NCBI RefSeq assembly: GCF_030730945.1
Contig: NZ_JAVAMS010000003.1
Location: forward strand, 1 to 64,000
DNA from: Aurantiacibacter poecillastricola
Lineage (GTDB): Bacteria; Pseudomonadota; Alphaproteobacteria; Sphingomonadales; Sphingomonadaceae
DNA length: 64,000 bases
Reading direction: 5' to 3'
In this document: positions 52,427-61,765 of the stretch, piece after piece
Layout: each line of letters opens with the position of its first letter
Position numbering within the stretch: the first letter of the stretch is position 1
Notes under the pieces: generated by a model
The model's database searches: none
Told to the model about the DNA's origin: nothing
What the model saw: only the letters and a program-made list of their open reading frames with translations
Position numbers and translations under genes: made by a program

Positions 52427-54775
52427 ATGATGTCGAAGGCCTTTCTGTGGCAGTCTACCGCCTGTGCCCTGGTGATGGGCGCGATGGCAGTTCCCGCATA
52501 CGCGCAGCAGGTCGACACGCCTGCCGAGGCCGAGGAGGCCACGGGCGGCACGATCATCGTCACCGCGCGTCGCCGTGAAGAGCGGCTGCTGGACGTTCCG
52601 GTCGCCGTCACCAGTTTCGGGGCAGAGGAACTGCAGCAGCGCGGCTCCGTCGACATCACCGATATCGCGCAGGTTACGCCCAACACCACGCTGGAGGAAT
52701 CGCGCGGCACCAACTCCACGCTGTCCGCCTTCATTCGCGGCATCGGCCAGCAGGATCCCGTCTCCGGCTTCGAGCAGGGCGTGGGCATCTATCTCGACGA
52801 CGTCTATCTCAACCGTCCGCAGGCCGCCGTGCTCGACATCTACGATGTGGAGCGGATCGAGGTGCTGCGCGGGCCGCAGGGCACGCTCTATGGCCGCAAC
52901 ACCATTGGCGGCGCGGTGAAATACGTCACCAGCGAACTGCCGGACGAGACCAGCCTGCGCCTGCGCGGTACGGTCGGCACCTATGGCCGCGCCGAGGGCG
53001 TGGTGACCGCCTCCACCCCGCTCACCGATGTCGTGCGCGTCGGCGGCTCGGTCGCTCGCCTCTCGCGCGATGGCTTCGGCGAAAACCTCACCACGGGCGA
53101 GGAGAACTACAACAAGGATATCTGGGCCGCGCGCGGCACCATCGAAGTGGGCGGCAATGGCGAGGCCTATCTCGTACGCGCCACAGGCGACTACACGCAT
53201 GATCGCTCCAATGCGCGCGGCGGCCATCGCCTGATCCCCGGTGCCGTCTCGGGCGCGCCGGTGCTGGACGACGTGTATGACACGCGCGGCGGGCTCGACG
53301 ACCCCGAGCAGGACGTGGAAGCCTTCGGTTTCGCGCTCAATGCCCGCGTCGATCTCAGCGACACGCTGACTTTCCGCTCCATCACCGCATACCGTGAGGA
53401 CGAAAGCGCCTCTCCCATCGATTTCGACGCGCTGCCTGCGGTCGATGTCGACGTTCCGGCTTTCTATCGCAACTCGCAGGTAAGCCAGGAAGTCCAGCTG
53501 ATCTGGGACGATGGCGGGCGCTTTTCCGGCCTGCTTGGCGGCTACTATCTCAACGCCAAGGCCGACACGCAGTTCGACGTGCGCCTGTTCACCACCTTCG
53601 CCGGCTTTACCGCATTTACCGAAGCGAATGTCGACACGGAAACCTTCGCGGTTTTCGGCGACTTTACCTACGACCTGACCGACCAGCTCAGCCTGTCCGT
53701 CGGCGGGCGCTACACCTGGGACGAGCGTGAGGCTGATATCCTGCGCCAGAACTATCTCGGCGGCGGTTCGCCTGTCTTCGGCGGAGCGGGTATTCCGTTC
53801 GGCGCCCCGAGCACCGACTTCCAGGGCAGTGCCGATTTCGACAAGTTCACCCCGCGCGTCTCGCTCAGCTTCCAGCCAACGCCCGACCATAATATCTACG
53901 CCAGCTTCTCGCAGGGCTTCAAGGGTGGCGGCTTTGATCCACGCGGCGTCGGCGTGAACGCGCCCGCGGCAACGCCGGGCATGCCGACCGATGCGGAAGT
54001 TGCCGATTTCCTCAGCTTCGAGCCCGAGGAAGTCGACAGCTACGAAGTCGGCTACAAGGGCAGCCTGCTGGGCGATGCGGTCTATATCGCGCTTGCCGGT
54101 TTCTACGCGGACTACACCAATGTGCAGATCCCCGGTTCGGCGGCCTGTAATGTCGGCGGCATCGCCACATTCTGCGGCATCGTGTCCAACGCCGGTGCTG
54201 CTGACATCATGGGTCTCGAACTCGAGGCCAATGCCCGCCTTGGCCGCGACATGTTCGCCAGCGGTGACGAACTGCGCCTGCAAGGTTCGCTCGGCTGGAT
54301 CGACGCTGAATACAACGAGTACGTCACCCTCATCGATGGCGAGCCTACGGACGTCGCCGACTTCCGCGTGGTCCAGAACACTCCGGAGTGGAGCGGTAGC
54401 GCAACGCTGGGCTACACCACGCCGGCGGGTTCGGGCGATCTTTATGTCGGCAGCACCGTCTCCTATCGCAGCGAGACGACGCAGTTCGAGATTCCCAACC
54501 CCTATCTCGACCAGCCGGGCTACGCGCTACTCGACGCGAGCATCGTGTGGACCAGCGCGGATGGCGGCTTCAGCCTCGGCCTCTACGGTCGCAATCTGAC
54601 GGACAAGGAATACCGTACCTCCGGCTACACCTTCGTGGTCGCCGATCCGGAAACGGGTGAGATCGCGCTGGGCCCGAACGGTTTCCCGATCCCGTCGCTC
54701 GGCACCGAGGGTACGCTCACGGCCTTCTACGGCAATCCGCGCCAGGTCTATCTCACCGCCACCATCGAATTCTGA
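52427..54775 (+). CDS. TonB-dependent outer-membrane receptor
   Basis: A 782-residue receptor. Signal peptide 1-26 (VPAYAQQ), TonB-box-like GGTIIVTARRREERLLDVP (about 39-57), plug with VGIYLDDVYLNRPQAAVLD and IEVLRGPQGTLYGRNTIGGAV, and a barrel ending VYLTATIEF with the terminal Phe needed for assembly. Two adjacent ATGs (52427, 52430) follow GGGAGAGAA. It is of the sphingomonad FepA-like class whose substrates are often sugars or aromatics. A hydrolase and an MFS gene follow in the same direction, suggesting uptake and processing of one compound, controlled by the divergent TetR. Confidence 0.93.
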   Translation: MMSKAFLWQSTACALVMGAMAVPAYAQQVDTPAEAEEATGGTIIVTARRREERLLDVPVAVTSFGAEELQQRGSVDITDIAQVTPNTTLEESRGTNSTLSAFIRGIGQQDPVSGFEQGVGIYLDDVYLNRPQAAVLDIYDVERIEVLRGPQGTLYGRNTIGGAVKYVTSELPDETSLRLRGTVGTYGRAEGVVTASTPLTDVVRVGGSVARLSRDGFGENLTTGEENYNKDIWAARGTIEVGGNGEAYLVRATGDYTHDRSNARGGHRLIPGAVSGAPVLDDVYDTRGGLDDPEQDVEAFGFALNARVDLSDTLTFRSITAYREDESASPIDFDALPAVDVDVPAFYRNSQVSQEVQLIWDDGGRFSGLLGGYYLNAKADTQFDVRLFTTFAGFTAFTEANVDTETFAVFGDFTYDLTDQLSLSVGGRYTWDEREADILRQNYLGGGSPVFGGAGIPFGAPSTDFQGSADFDKFTPRVSLSFQPTPDHNIYASFSQGFKGGGFDPRGVGVNAPAATPGMPTDAEVADFLSFEPEEVDSYEVGYKGSLLGDAVYIALAGFYADYTNVQIPGSAACNVGGIATFCGIVSNAGAADIMGLELEANARLGRDMFASGDELRLQGSLGWIDAEYNEYVTLIDGEPTDVADFRVVQNTPEWSGSATLGYTTPAGSGDLYVGSTVSYRSETTQFEIPNPYLDQPGYALLDASIVWTSADGGFSLGLYGRNLTDKEYRTSGYTFVVADPETGEIALGPNGFPIPSLGTEGTLTAFYGNPRQVYLTATIEF

Positions 54776-54801
54776 TCCGCGCCTGCGGACAGGATAGCGC
54801 G

Positions 54802-55659
54802 ATGAGGCACTATGAAGAGCACCGCTACGATAGCGCGTGCGGACGGCTGAGACTGTTCGCGCGCGACTATCCTGCAGATGGCCCCGCTTTGCTGCTGATG
54901 CACGGCCTCACCCGCAACAGCGGCGATTTCGAGCCGTTGGCCGAGCATCTTCGAGGCTATCGCCTCATCGTGCCCGACCAGCGGGGGCGCGGCCTTTCGG
55001 AAGTGGATTCCGAACCGGCGAATTACCGTCCCGACGTCTACGCAAAGGACATGTTCGCGCTGCTTGAAAGCCTCGGCATCGAGCGGCCCGGCCTCATCGG
55101 AACCTCGATGGGCGGGCTCATGGCAATGGTGATGAACGCCGCGCGGCCCGACGCTTTCCCGGCCATCGTATTCAACGATGTCGGCCCGGTCCTTGCACCC
55201 GAAGGCCTTGCGCGCATCGGCGGCTATGTCGGCGGCGGGGAGCCTTTTGCCGACTGGGATGCGGCAGCCATGGCCAGTGCAGCGATCAATAGCGATGCCT
55301 TTCCTGATTTCGGAGAGGCCGACTGGAGCGACTGGGCCCGGCGCACATGCCGCGAACTGCCAGACGGGCGCGTCGCCTTCGCCTACGACCCTGCCATTGC
55401 CGATGGCTTCGCCGATATCGGCGACGAGCCGCAGCCCGATCTCTGGCCGCTGTGGCAAGCGCTGGGCCAGACCCCGGTGCTCGTTATCCGCGGCGCCCTG
55501 TCGGACCTACTGGGTAGTGACACGGTCGAGGAAATGCGGCAGCGCCACAAAGGCCCTTTCACCTATGTCGAGGTGCCGGGCCGAGGCCACGCTCCGACGC
55601 TAGATGAGCCGGTTGCACGCGCGGCCATCGACGATTTCCTTCGCGAGACCCTGGCATGA
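54802..55659 (+). CDS. Alpha/beta hydrolase
   Basis: A 285-residue cytoplasmic hydrolase. Oxyanion motif MHGLTRNSGDF, VPDQRGRGLS, nucleophile Ser in GTSMGG (about 112-117), acid Asp in GALSDLL and His in GRGHAPTLDEP near the end. No signal peptide. It lies 26 bases after the TonB receptor and overlaps the MFS gene (ATGA). Substrate unknown; an ester or lactone imported by the receptor is plausible. Confidence 0.9.
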   Translation: MRHYEEHRYDSACGRLRLFARDYPADGPALLLMHGLTRNSGDFEPLAEHLRGYRLIVPDQRGRGLSEVDSEPANYRPDVYAKDMFALLESLGIERPGLIGTSMGGLMAMVMNAARPDAFPAIVFNDVGPVLAPEGLARIGGYVGGGEPFADWDAAAMASAAINSDAFPDFGEADWSDWARRTCRELPDGRVAFAYDPAIADGFADIGDEPQPDLWPLWQALGQTPVLVIRGALSDLLGSDTVEEMRQRHKGPFTYVEVPGRGHAPTLDEPVARAAIDDFLRETLA

Positions 55660-56933
55660 CCGCAGCCCCCGCCGAAATGCGCGATCCGCATCGCAATACC
55701 GTTCTGGCCATGCTGCTGGTGGTATACATCTTCAATTTCATCGACCGGCAGATCCTCTCGATCCTCGCCGCGCCCATCCAGGCCGATCTCGGTCTCGACG
55801 ATGGGGAGATGGGGCTGCTCGGCGGGCTCGCTTTCGCGCTGCTCTATTCGACGATGGCGGTGCCGCTCGCGGCCTTGGCAGACCGCACCAGTCGCAGCTG
55901 GGTCATCGCCGTCTCGCTCGCGGCGTGGAGCGGGTTCACCGCATTGTGCGGCGTTGCGCAGAACTTCTGGCATATTTTCCTGGCGCGGCTTGGCGTGGGC
56001 ATTGGAGAAGCGGGCGGCGTTGCTCCGTCCTATGCGCTGATCGGCGATTACTTCCCCAGCGAACGGCGCGCGACGGCGCTGTCGATCTACTCGCTCGGCA
56101 TTCCCATCGGCTCTGGCCTCGGCGTGCTGATGGGCGGCTATATCGCAGCTACCGTGGACTGGCGCACCGCCTTCTTCGCGGTGGGCCTGTGCGGTTTGGT
56201 GATCGTGCCGATCTTCAAGGTTCTCGTGCGCGACAAGGCAAAGCCCAAGGTTGCCGCCGACAATCCCGAGCAACTTCCCGAAATGCCTTCGCTCAGGGAG
56301 ACGGCGGGCGTGCTCGCTCGCAAGAAGAGCTTCTGGTTCCTCTCCTTCGGCGCGGCGATGTCCTCCATGCTGGGCTACGGCATCGCCTTCTGGCTGCCGA
56401 GCCTGCTGATTCGCAGCTTCGGTTTCGAACTGGTGGAAGCTTCGCAATTCTTCGGTGCGCTGCTTTTGATCGGCGGCGTTGTCGGCGTGATGGGAGGGGG
56501 ACTCATCGCCGACAGGCTCGGGAGTCGCGACAGGGCGTTCTACGCCTGGCTCCCGGGCCTAGCCTTCTTCCTTGGCGCGCCCTTGTTCGCGGCGGGTATC
56601 TCGAGCACCGACGCGAAGCTTGCCTTCCTGCTGTTCCTCGTACCGCAGGCGCTGGCCTATGTCTGGCTTGGCCCGGTCCTGTCTGCCGTACAGCACCTGG
56701 TGGTGCCTGCAGCGCGCTCTACCGCTTCGGCGCTGTTCCTGCTCATCAACAACCTGATCGGCCTTGGGGGCGGCATTTATGCGCTCGGAGCGCTGTCGGA
56801 TATCCTGCTGCCGTTCTACGGCGACGAGGCGCTGCGCTATTCCATGCTCTACGGCCTGTCGCTCTACGCCGTGGCTGCGCTGCTGATGGGGCTGGCCGGG
56901 CCTTCCCTGCGCAAGGACTGGGTGGCCGAATAG
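55656..56933 (+). CDS. MFS transporter, Spinster-like
   Basis: A 425-residue protein with 12 hydrophobic helices. It opens LAMLLVVYIFNFIDRQILSIL, the pattern of the Spinster/MFS family common in sphingomonads, and has the loop 2-3 motif PLAALADRTSRSW and ERRATALSIYSLGIPIG. The ATG overlaps the hydrolase stop. Likely inner-membrane step of the uptake cluster with the TonB receptor. Confidence 0.92.
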   Translation: MTAAPAEMRDPHRNTVLAMLLVVYIFNFIDRQILSILAAPIQADLGLDDGEMGLLGGLAFALLYSTMAVPLAALADRTSRSWVIAVSLAAWSGFTALCGVAQNFWHIFLARLGVGIGEAGGVAPSYALIGDYFPSERRATALSIYSLGIPIGSGLGVLMGGYIAATVDWRTAFFAVGLCGLVIVPIFKVLVRDKAKPKVAADNPEQLPEMPSLRETAGVLARKKSFWFLSFGAAMSSMLGYGIAFWLPSLLIRSFGFELVEASQFFGALLLIGGVVGVMGGGLIADRLGSRDRAFYAWLPGLAFFLGAPLFAAGISSTDAKLAFLLFLVPQALAYVWLGPVLSAVQHLVVPAARSTASALFLLINNLIGLGGGIYALGALSDILLPFYGDEALRYSMLYGLSLYAVAALLMGLAGPSLRKDWVAE

Positions 56934-57136
56934 GCTCTCTCTCTTCGGTCCGGCTTCGCACCTATCGTGCAGTTCACGCCTTCCCGGCGACCGGCCCATG
57001 AACAAAGCGCAATTTTCTATAGCCAGAGGCCCGACGAATCACCATCTTCGCGGAAGCTGTTCGCAAACCGCCCTTTTCGGACGGTTGGCTCGTTGACTTT
57101 GCCTTGTGCGCAATGTCGCGCTAAAGGGATAGGATA

Positions 57137-57754
57137 GTGGGTACGACGACGACATCTACCGAGTATTCGGTTCGGGAACTGGTCGACTGCAGTCCGGTCG
57201 CGGCTGTGGTGAGCGATCCGCGCAAGCCGGATAATCCCCTTATCGCCTGCAACCACGCCTTCGTGGAGTTAACGGGATATGGCGAGGACGAGATACTCGG
57301 GCGCAATTGCCGGTTTCTCGCCGGTCCCGGAACAGAGCCCTGGCTTACCGAAACGATCCGCAAGGGCGTGCGGGATCGCAAGCCGGTGATGGTCGAGATC
57401 CTCAACTACAAGAAGGACGGCACGCCGTTCCGCAATGCCGTGGTCGTCGCCCCGATCTTCGATGACGACGGCGAACTGGCCTATTTTTTCGGCTCCCAGA
57501 TCGAGCTGTGCGAAGATTCACAGGGGCCGAGCCTGACCAGGCGCGTGCGCGCGACCGAGAAGATCAAGGATCTCTCGAAGCGCCAGCTGGAAGTGCTGCG
57601 AATGGTGGCGAGCGGCTTGCGAAACAAGCAGATCGCCTGGGAGCTCGGACTTTCGGAAAAGACGATCAAGATGCATCGCGGCATCGCGATGGAAAAACTC
57701 GGCGCGCAGAGTTCGGCCGAGATGATCCGGCTGGCCGTGGAAGCGGGCATCTGA
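57137..57754 (+). CDS. LOV-HTH blue-light transcription factor, EL222-like
   Basis: A 205-residue photoreceptor regulator. The LOV domain (about 10-125) contains GRNCRFLAG with the photoactive Cys58, then [21 protein letters not shown] and [13 protein letters not shown], which read almost the same as EL222 of Erythrobacter litoralis as I remember it. A Jα-like linker follows, then a LuxR-type HTH (about 140-205, [35 protein letters not shown] in pieces). In EL222, blue light makes a Cys-FMN adduct and frees the HTH to dimerise and activate. It starts at GTG after GGATAGGA. Target genes are unknown; the downstream PQQ cluster is the nearest candidate. Confidence 0.93.
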   Translation: MGTTTTSTEYSVRELVDCSPVAAVVSDPRKPDNPLIACNHAFVELTGYGEDEILGRNCRFLAGPGTEPWLTETIRKGVRDRKPVMVEILNYKKDGTPFRNAVVVAPIFDDDGELAYFFGSQIELCEDSQGPSLTRRVRATEKIKDLSKRQLEVLRMVASGLRNKQIAWELGLSEKTIKMHRGIAMEKLGAQSSAEMIRLAVEAGI

Positions 57755-57826
57755 CCCTACCGTCTTTGGGGCAGCGGACCTAAAGCCCGTATTTGCTTTG
57801 CATGCAGCTCAGCTATTCAGGACATG

Positions 57827-57909
57827 CATCGTAGTCGGAAGCACGCGGGGCTACCCAGCCTACCCCTCAGCCTCGCTTCCTCCTCCATCCCATCTCTCCG
57901 ACTACGGTG
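57827..57909. ncRNA. Possible small RNA with closing stem and CU-rich loop
   Basis: CATCGTAGTCGGA (57827-57839) and TCCGACTACGGTG (57897-57909) pair at 12 of 13 positions around a 57-base segment. On the plus strand the loop has CCTCCTCC, an anti-Shine-Dalgarno motif used by some alphaproteobacterial small RNAs. It lies just after the EL222-like gene in a 282-base gap. No promoter or terminator is clear, so expression is unproven. Confidence 0.25.
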
Positions 57910-57976
57910 CCCCCCACAAGAAGGTTCGTAACCCGAGCTGGCGATAGTCGCCGGTTCGCGTGCCTGCGCCGTCGCC

Positions 57977-58010
57977 AAAACAAAACGGGGGCCCTCTCTC
58001 GAGGACCCCC
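57977..58010 (-). terminator. Rho-independent terminator of the DUF6152-like gene
   Basis: Read on the minus strand: a stem GGGGG-x-CCTC/GAGG-x-CCCCC type hairpin (58010-57987) with a four-base loop and one mismatch, followed by TTTTGTTTT (57986-57977 complement). It begins 27 bases after the stop at 58037. Confidence 0.85.
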
Positions 58011-58036
58011 GCATCGTATCGGTGTGTCTCGCTGGT

Positions 58037-58459
58037 TTACTGAGCGCGGTCGCGCGCTGCAGCAACGGCTTCCGTGGTCGGGTTGCCGAGCGAAAGCTCG
58101 CGGCCGTTCGGGAAGCGGATTTCCGCGGCCGAGGCACGAGTGTCGCCATCACGGGCCTGGAAGGCGTCGACGATGATGTCGGTGCCCGCGGGCAGCGAAT
58201 TTCTGTTCCAGCCACGACGCAGCAGGGCGGAAGGAGCACCGCCTTCGATGCGCCAGCGCTCGGTACGACCGCCACGCTCCACATCGATGTGTATCCAGCT
58301 GTGGGGGTTGACCCATTCGAACATCACGACCTGGCCTTCGAGGCGGATCGGCTTGTTACGGTCGAACTCCGTGGCGAACGAGTGGTGCGCAATGGCACCA
58401 ACGCCCGTCACAGCGAGCACGGCGCCGATTGCGGCAGCGCTGAGCTTCTTAATCTGCAT
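58037..58459 (-). CDS. Exported DUF6152-like protein
   Basis: A 140-residue protein with a signal peptide (1-24, GVGAIA) followed directly by HHSFATEFD, the hallmark of the DUF6152 family, and then FEWVNPHSWIHIDV and RWRIEGGAPSALLRRGW. Small periplasmic beta protein, function unknown. Members recur beside exported dehydrogenases and proteins like the next gene upstream. It ends at the terminator at 57977-58010. Confidence 0.83.
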   Translation of the reverse strand: MQIKKLSAAAIGAVLAVTGVGAIAHHSFATEFDRNKPIRLEGQVVMFEWVNPHSWIHIDVERGGRTERWRIEGGAPSALLRRGWNRNSLPAGTDIIVDAFQARDGDTRASAAEIRFPNGRELSLGNPTTEAVAAARDRAQ

Positions 58460-58544
58460 GGTTGAACTCCTTGGTTACTCAAATTTGCAAGCTGTCAGAC
58501 GGACAAGTGTTTACGTTGACTTTGTCCAAATAGCAAATCGAACA

Positions 58545-59408
58545 TTACTCCTCGATTAAGTCGCCGTAGAGCAGACGCTCGGAAAACGGCACGCACTTGA
58601 ACTCGAGAAGCTGCGCATCGTCTTCCACGTGACGGTAGAGCACCATCTCCATTTCCCAAGGCTGGGTATAGATGGAAGGATCCTCGATGGTGACGTGGTA
58701 GTCGATGTGGTTGCCGCCTTCGCGCAGCGTGAAGCGCTCCGTCACGGTGGCCTGGTTGGTGAGGTAGTTGCCCGCACGGTCCAGCCAGGTCACGCCCTGT
58801 ACCATCTCGCCCGCGGGCAGTTTCACGAGGCCCGGACCCTGCGCCAGCGTGGTGACGACCAGTGTGTCGCCTTCCCACTGGCCGTAGCTGGTGCCCATCC
58901 AGGTGTCGATCGGCGGAATGCCGACCTCTTCCATGTTGATCACGCGGTTGGCTGAGGCGTATTCGTACACCATCAGGATATCGTCGCCGTCGCCCTGCAC
59001 GATCTGGAAGGGGTGCGGCATGTAGGTGGCGCGCGGAATGCCGGGCAGATAGCAGGCGGCCTCCGGATCGTAGGTGATCACGTTGTCGCGATTGTACTGC
59101 AGCCGCTCCTGAGCCTGGTCGTTATAGGGAATCTCTCCCCCTTCCACGACTCCGAGCCCGGCGGGAACGGCACCGATCGCGCCCAGCAGGCGGTCACCCG
59201 CCTCCAAGGGGTTCGGCCCGGCGCTGTGCGGTTCCACATTCCAGTTCGCGGAATTCATCACCTGCCAGACGCCGTTGAGATTGGGATGGTCGCCGATGCG
59301 CTCCATCTCGCTGCTTTCGTGGTTATCGGCCAGAGCCGGTCCAGCCGGAACCATCGCCAGTGCAATGGCAGTGCCGGCGACAGTCGCCAAATGTTTAAGA
59401 CCCCGCAT
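58545..59408 (-). CDS. Exported uncharacterised protein (LNGVWQ-type)
   Basis: A 287-residue protein with a signal peptide (1-27, GPALADN). After NLNGVWQVMN, an all-beta body follows with repeated strand patterns (YMPHPFQIVQGDGDDILMVYEY, WEGDTLVVTTL, HIDYHVTIEDPSIYTQPWEMEM in pieces). Proteins with a D/N-L-S/N-G-V-W opening are frequent neighbours of DUF6152 genes, but no reaction is known to me. It is on the same strand as, and 85 bases ahead of, the DUF6152-like gene, and follows the PQQ dehydrogenase by 30 bases, so the three may be one operon. Confidence 0.75.
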   Translation of the reverse strand: MRGLKHLATVAGTAIALAMVPAGPALADNHESSEMERIGDHPNLNGVWQVMNSANWNVEPHSAGPNPLEAGDRLLGAIGAVPAGLGVVEGGEIPYNDQAQERLQYNRDNVITYDPEAACYLPGIPRATYMPHPFQIVQGDGDDILMVYEYASANRVINMEEVGIPPIDTWMGTSYGQWEGDTLVVTTLAQGPGLVKLPAGEMVQGVTWLDRAGNYLTNQATVTERFTLREGGNHIDYHVTIEDPSIYTQPWEMEMVLYRHVEDDAQLLEFKCVPFSERLLYGDLIEE

Positions 59409-59438
59409 ATTCTCTCCTCAAGACCTTGCTGATGTACG

Positions 59439-61391
59439 TTATTCTTCCAGGGCGAATGAGACGATCTGCCCACCGGCATTGATCGCCACATATTGCCTGC
59501 CGTCGCTTCCCCGATACGAGAACGGATTGGCGTTGGCGTTTCCTTGCAGCTGTGCTTCCCATAGCTGCTCTCCGCTCTCCGCGTCAAAGGCGCGGAAGCG
59601 GCGATCGTTGGTGGCGCCGACGAAGACGAGGCCGCCCGCCGTCACGCTGGGCCCGGCGCTGCCCGCATTGCCCAGCACGCGGCGCCCTTCGGGCAGCTCG
59701 TCATACTGGCCGAGCGGCACCGCCCAGGCGATTTCGCCGGTGTTCGCGTTCACCGCGGTCAGGCGCGCCCACGGCGGCTTGTAGCAGGGTAGGGCGGGGC
59801 CCACCGGGCGGCCAGCCTCGTCGTATTCGCCCGAGAGCGGCGCCGTGAAGGTGTGGAACGGACCCTTGCCGGTGATGAAGGCGCGGTCGTATTCGGGCAG
59901 CGGACCTGCAGCGCTGGTATCGAAGGAATAGGGCTCGTCGCCCTCCACCTTCTCCACCCAGCCGACCAGCGAGGTGTCGAGCGCGTTGACGAAAACCATG
60001 CCGGTGGTCGGATCGGCAGCCGGGCCGCCCCAGTTCACTCCGCCGATGCCGCCGGGCAACTGTATGGTTGAACGTGGCGGCTGGCCTTCGGCGCGGTACA
60101 TGAATGGCGTGAACGGCCCCAGATTGACGAAACCGCCAGCGCGTTCCCACAGGTCGTAACAGGCTTCCGAATGGGCAGCGGTCGTGTCTTCGGGGCCGAC
60201 AATATCCTGGTAGGTCATTTCCACGCGGCTGAGCGGCGGGGTGACGACCGGGAAGGGCTGCGTCGGGTGGTAGTACTCGCCCGGCACGTCTCCGGGCGGG
60301 ACGCGGCGCTCCTCCACCGGCAGGACCGGCTCTCCATCCTCGGCGTCGAGCACGAAGAACAGGCTCGACTTGCCGACATTGGCGAGGGCCATGTGCTGCT
60401 GACCGTCGGGCGCCTCGACCGGGATGAGCGCGCCGGCATGGCTCATGTCGATATCCCAGATGTCGTGATGCACGGTCTGGAAGTGCCATTGGTATTCGCC
60501 GGTTTCTGCGTCCACGGCCACGACCGAATTGGCAAACTCGTTCGTGCCGGGGCGGTCGCCGCCGTAGTAATTGTGCGCGGGCCCCGCGATGGGCAGGTAG
60601 GCGGTGCCCGTGCTCTCGTCGACGGTGGCGGCGAAGCCCCACATGTTGGTCCCGCCGCGATTCTCAGCCCCGCCGCCCCAGGTGTCGTGAAAGGGTTCGC
60701 CTTCGTCGGGCGTGGTGTCGAATTCCCACAGCTTCTCGCCGGTCACCACGTTGAAGGCGCGCGGATTTCCGGCTGCGCCCTGTGGATTCTCGAGGCTAGC
60801 CGCGCCGATGATGGCGACATTGCCTGTAATCGTGGGCGTGCCGGAATATCCGGGGTCGATGGCGACAGCGCCATTGTCTCCGAACGAGGTGACAGGCTCT
60901 CCCGTCTCGAAATCGAAGGCCATCAGCGCATTGCCGCCGGTTACCAGAAGGCGCGCGCCATGCTGCCCATCGCCGGGCCAGTAGGCGAGGCCGCGCGCGG
61001 CGAAGGCGGGCGGCGGGCCGGGCTGGTCGCTGGCGGGAAACTCGTGCTCGTACACCCACACTTCCTCGCCCGTCGCCCCGTCGAGAGCGATGAGGCGGTT
61101 CTGGGCGGGAAAGTACATCACGCCGTCGATCACCAGCGGTACGGCCACGGTGAAGGCGCGGTAGGGATAGGTCCAGGCCTGCTGCAATCCGCCGACATTG
61201 GCGCGGTTGATGTCCGCGAGCGGGGAATAGCGCGTGGCGGCGAGGTCGCGGTGGATCGTCTGCCAATCGCCATCGGGCATGGTGCGGGCGCCGGCCTGAT
61301 CGTTGGCGGCGAGGGTGCCCGGAGTCATCGTGGTGCAGGCCGTGGTACAGGCAAGCATCATGGCCAGTTTCGCAGCCCTGCCTACATGCAT
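59439..61391 (-). CDS. PQQ-dependent quinoprotein dehydrogenase
   Basis: A 650-residue periplasmic or lipid-anchored enzyme (signal peptide with possible lipobox MLACTTAC, 12-19). The body is an eight-bladed beta-propeller with PQQ-type repeat tryptophan-docking motifs (LIALDGATGEEVWVYE, VVAVDAETGEYQWHFQ, LTAVNANTGEIAWAVP, FRAFDAESGEQLWEAQ), the glucose/alcohol dehydrogenase family pattern A-x-D-x-x-T-G-x-x-x-W. Ends KYVAINAGGQ-like QYVAINAGG. The substrate is not decidable. No haem c motif. First gene of the minus-strand run with the LNGVWQ and DUF6152 proteins. Confidence 0.88.
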   Translation of the reverse strand: MHVGRAAKLAMMLACTTACTTMTPGTLAANDQAGARTMPDGDWQTIHRDLAATRYSPLADINRANVGGLQQAWTYPYRAFTVAVPLVIDGVMYFPAQNRLIALDGATGEEVWVYEHEFPASDQPGPPPAFAARGLAYWPGDGQHGARLLVTGGNALMAFDFETGEPVTSFGDNGAVAIDPGYSGTPTITGNVAIIGAASLENPQGAAGNPRAFNVVTGEKLWEFDTTPDEGEPFHDTWGGGAENRGGTNMWGFAATVDESTGTAYLPIAGPAHNYYGGDRPGTNEFANSVVAVDAETGEYQWHFQTVHHDIWDIDMSHAGALIPVEAPDGQQHMALANVGKSSLFFVLDAEDGEPVLPVEERRVPPGDVPGEYYHPTQPFPVVTPPLSRVEMTYQDIVGPEDTTAAHSEACYDLWERAGGFVNLGPFTPFMYRAEGQPPRSTIQLPGGIGGVNWGGPAADPTTGMVFVNALDTSLVGWVEKVEGDEPYSFDTSAAGPLPEYDRAFITGKGPFHTFTAPLSGEYDEAGRPVGPALPCYKPPWARLTAVNANTGEIAWAVPLGQYDELPEGRRVLGNAGSAGPSVTAGGLVFVGATNDRRFRAFDAESGEQLWEAQLQGNANANPFSYRGSDGRQYVAINAGGQIVSFALEE

Positions 61392-61765
61392 CCCTCAATC
61401 TCCCGAATCACATTGTCTGGGCGTGCTTCGACATGGCTGCCGATCGCCCTTGTTGATTCTGTCCTAAACATCCTGCATGGCCTTGGCAATGCCTCGTCAC
61501 ACCGCTTCCGGCGGGGTGCGGGGGAAACGATAGGCCGGCATGCGCTAAGCCTATGAAAAACGTAAGGCTTTGTCGGCGGAAATGACGGAAAAACGGGGAG
61601 AAATTCGCCTCGTGCGACTCGTTCTTCCAGTCTTCTTCGACGGTACGGCACTTGGCGAAAGGTCAAATGATCGCTAGCGGATTTTGCGCAAGATCAAGGC
61701 GAAAACGCTCCGGACAGGATCAATCTGGCCGATAAACCGGGGGTAGAAAACAAGGACAAGAGGGA
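61392..61765. other. Divergent intergenic region between the PQQ dehydrogenase and DUF6644-like genes
   Basis: 374 bases with no supported gene. A short minus-strand open frame (61382-61666) overlaps the dehydrogenase start but has no ribosome site or recognisable sequence. The region must hold the promoters for both sides; AGAGGGA precedes the start at 61766. A weak TTCGCC/GGCGAA pair is present. No convincing operator was identified. Confidence 0.5.

Noticed and set aside
57921..57940. T-arm-like GGTTCGTAACCC suggesting a tRNA remnant
   Set aside because: The loop does not fit TTCRANY and no acceptor or anticodon stem could be built around it.
61382..61666. Short minus-strand frame upstream of the PQQ dehydrogenase
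   Set aside because: No ribosome site, Arg/Pro-rich, overlaps the dehydrogenase start in another frame.
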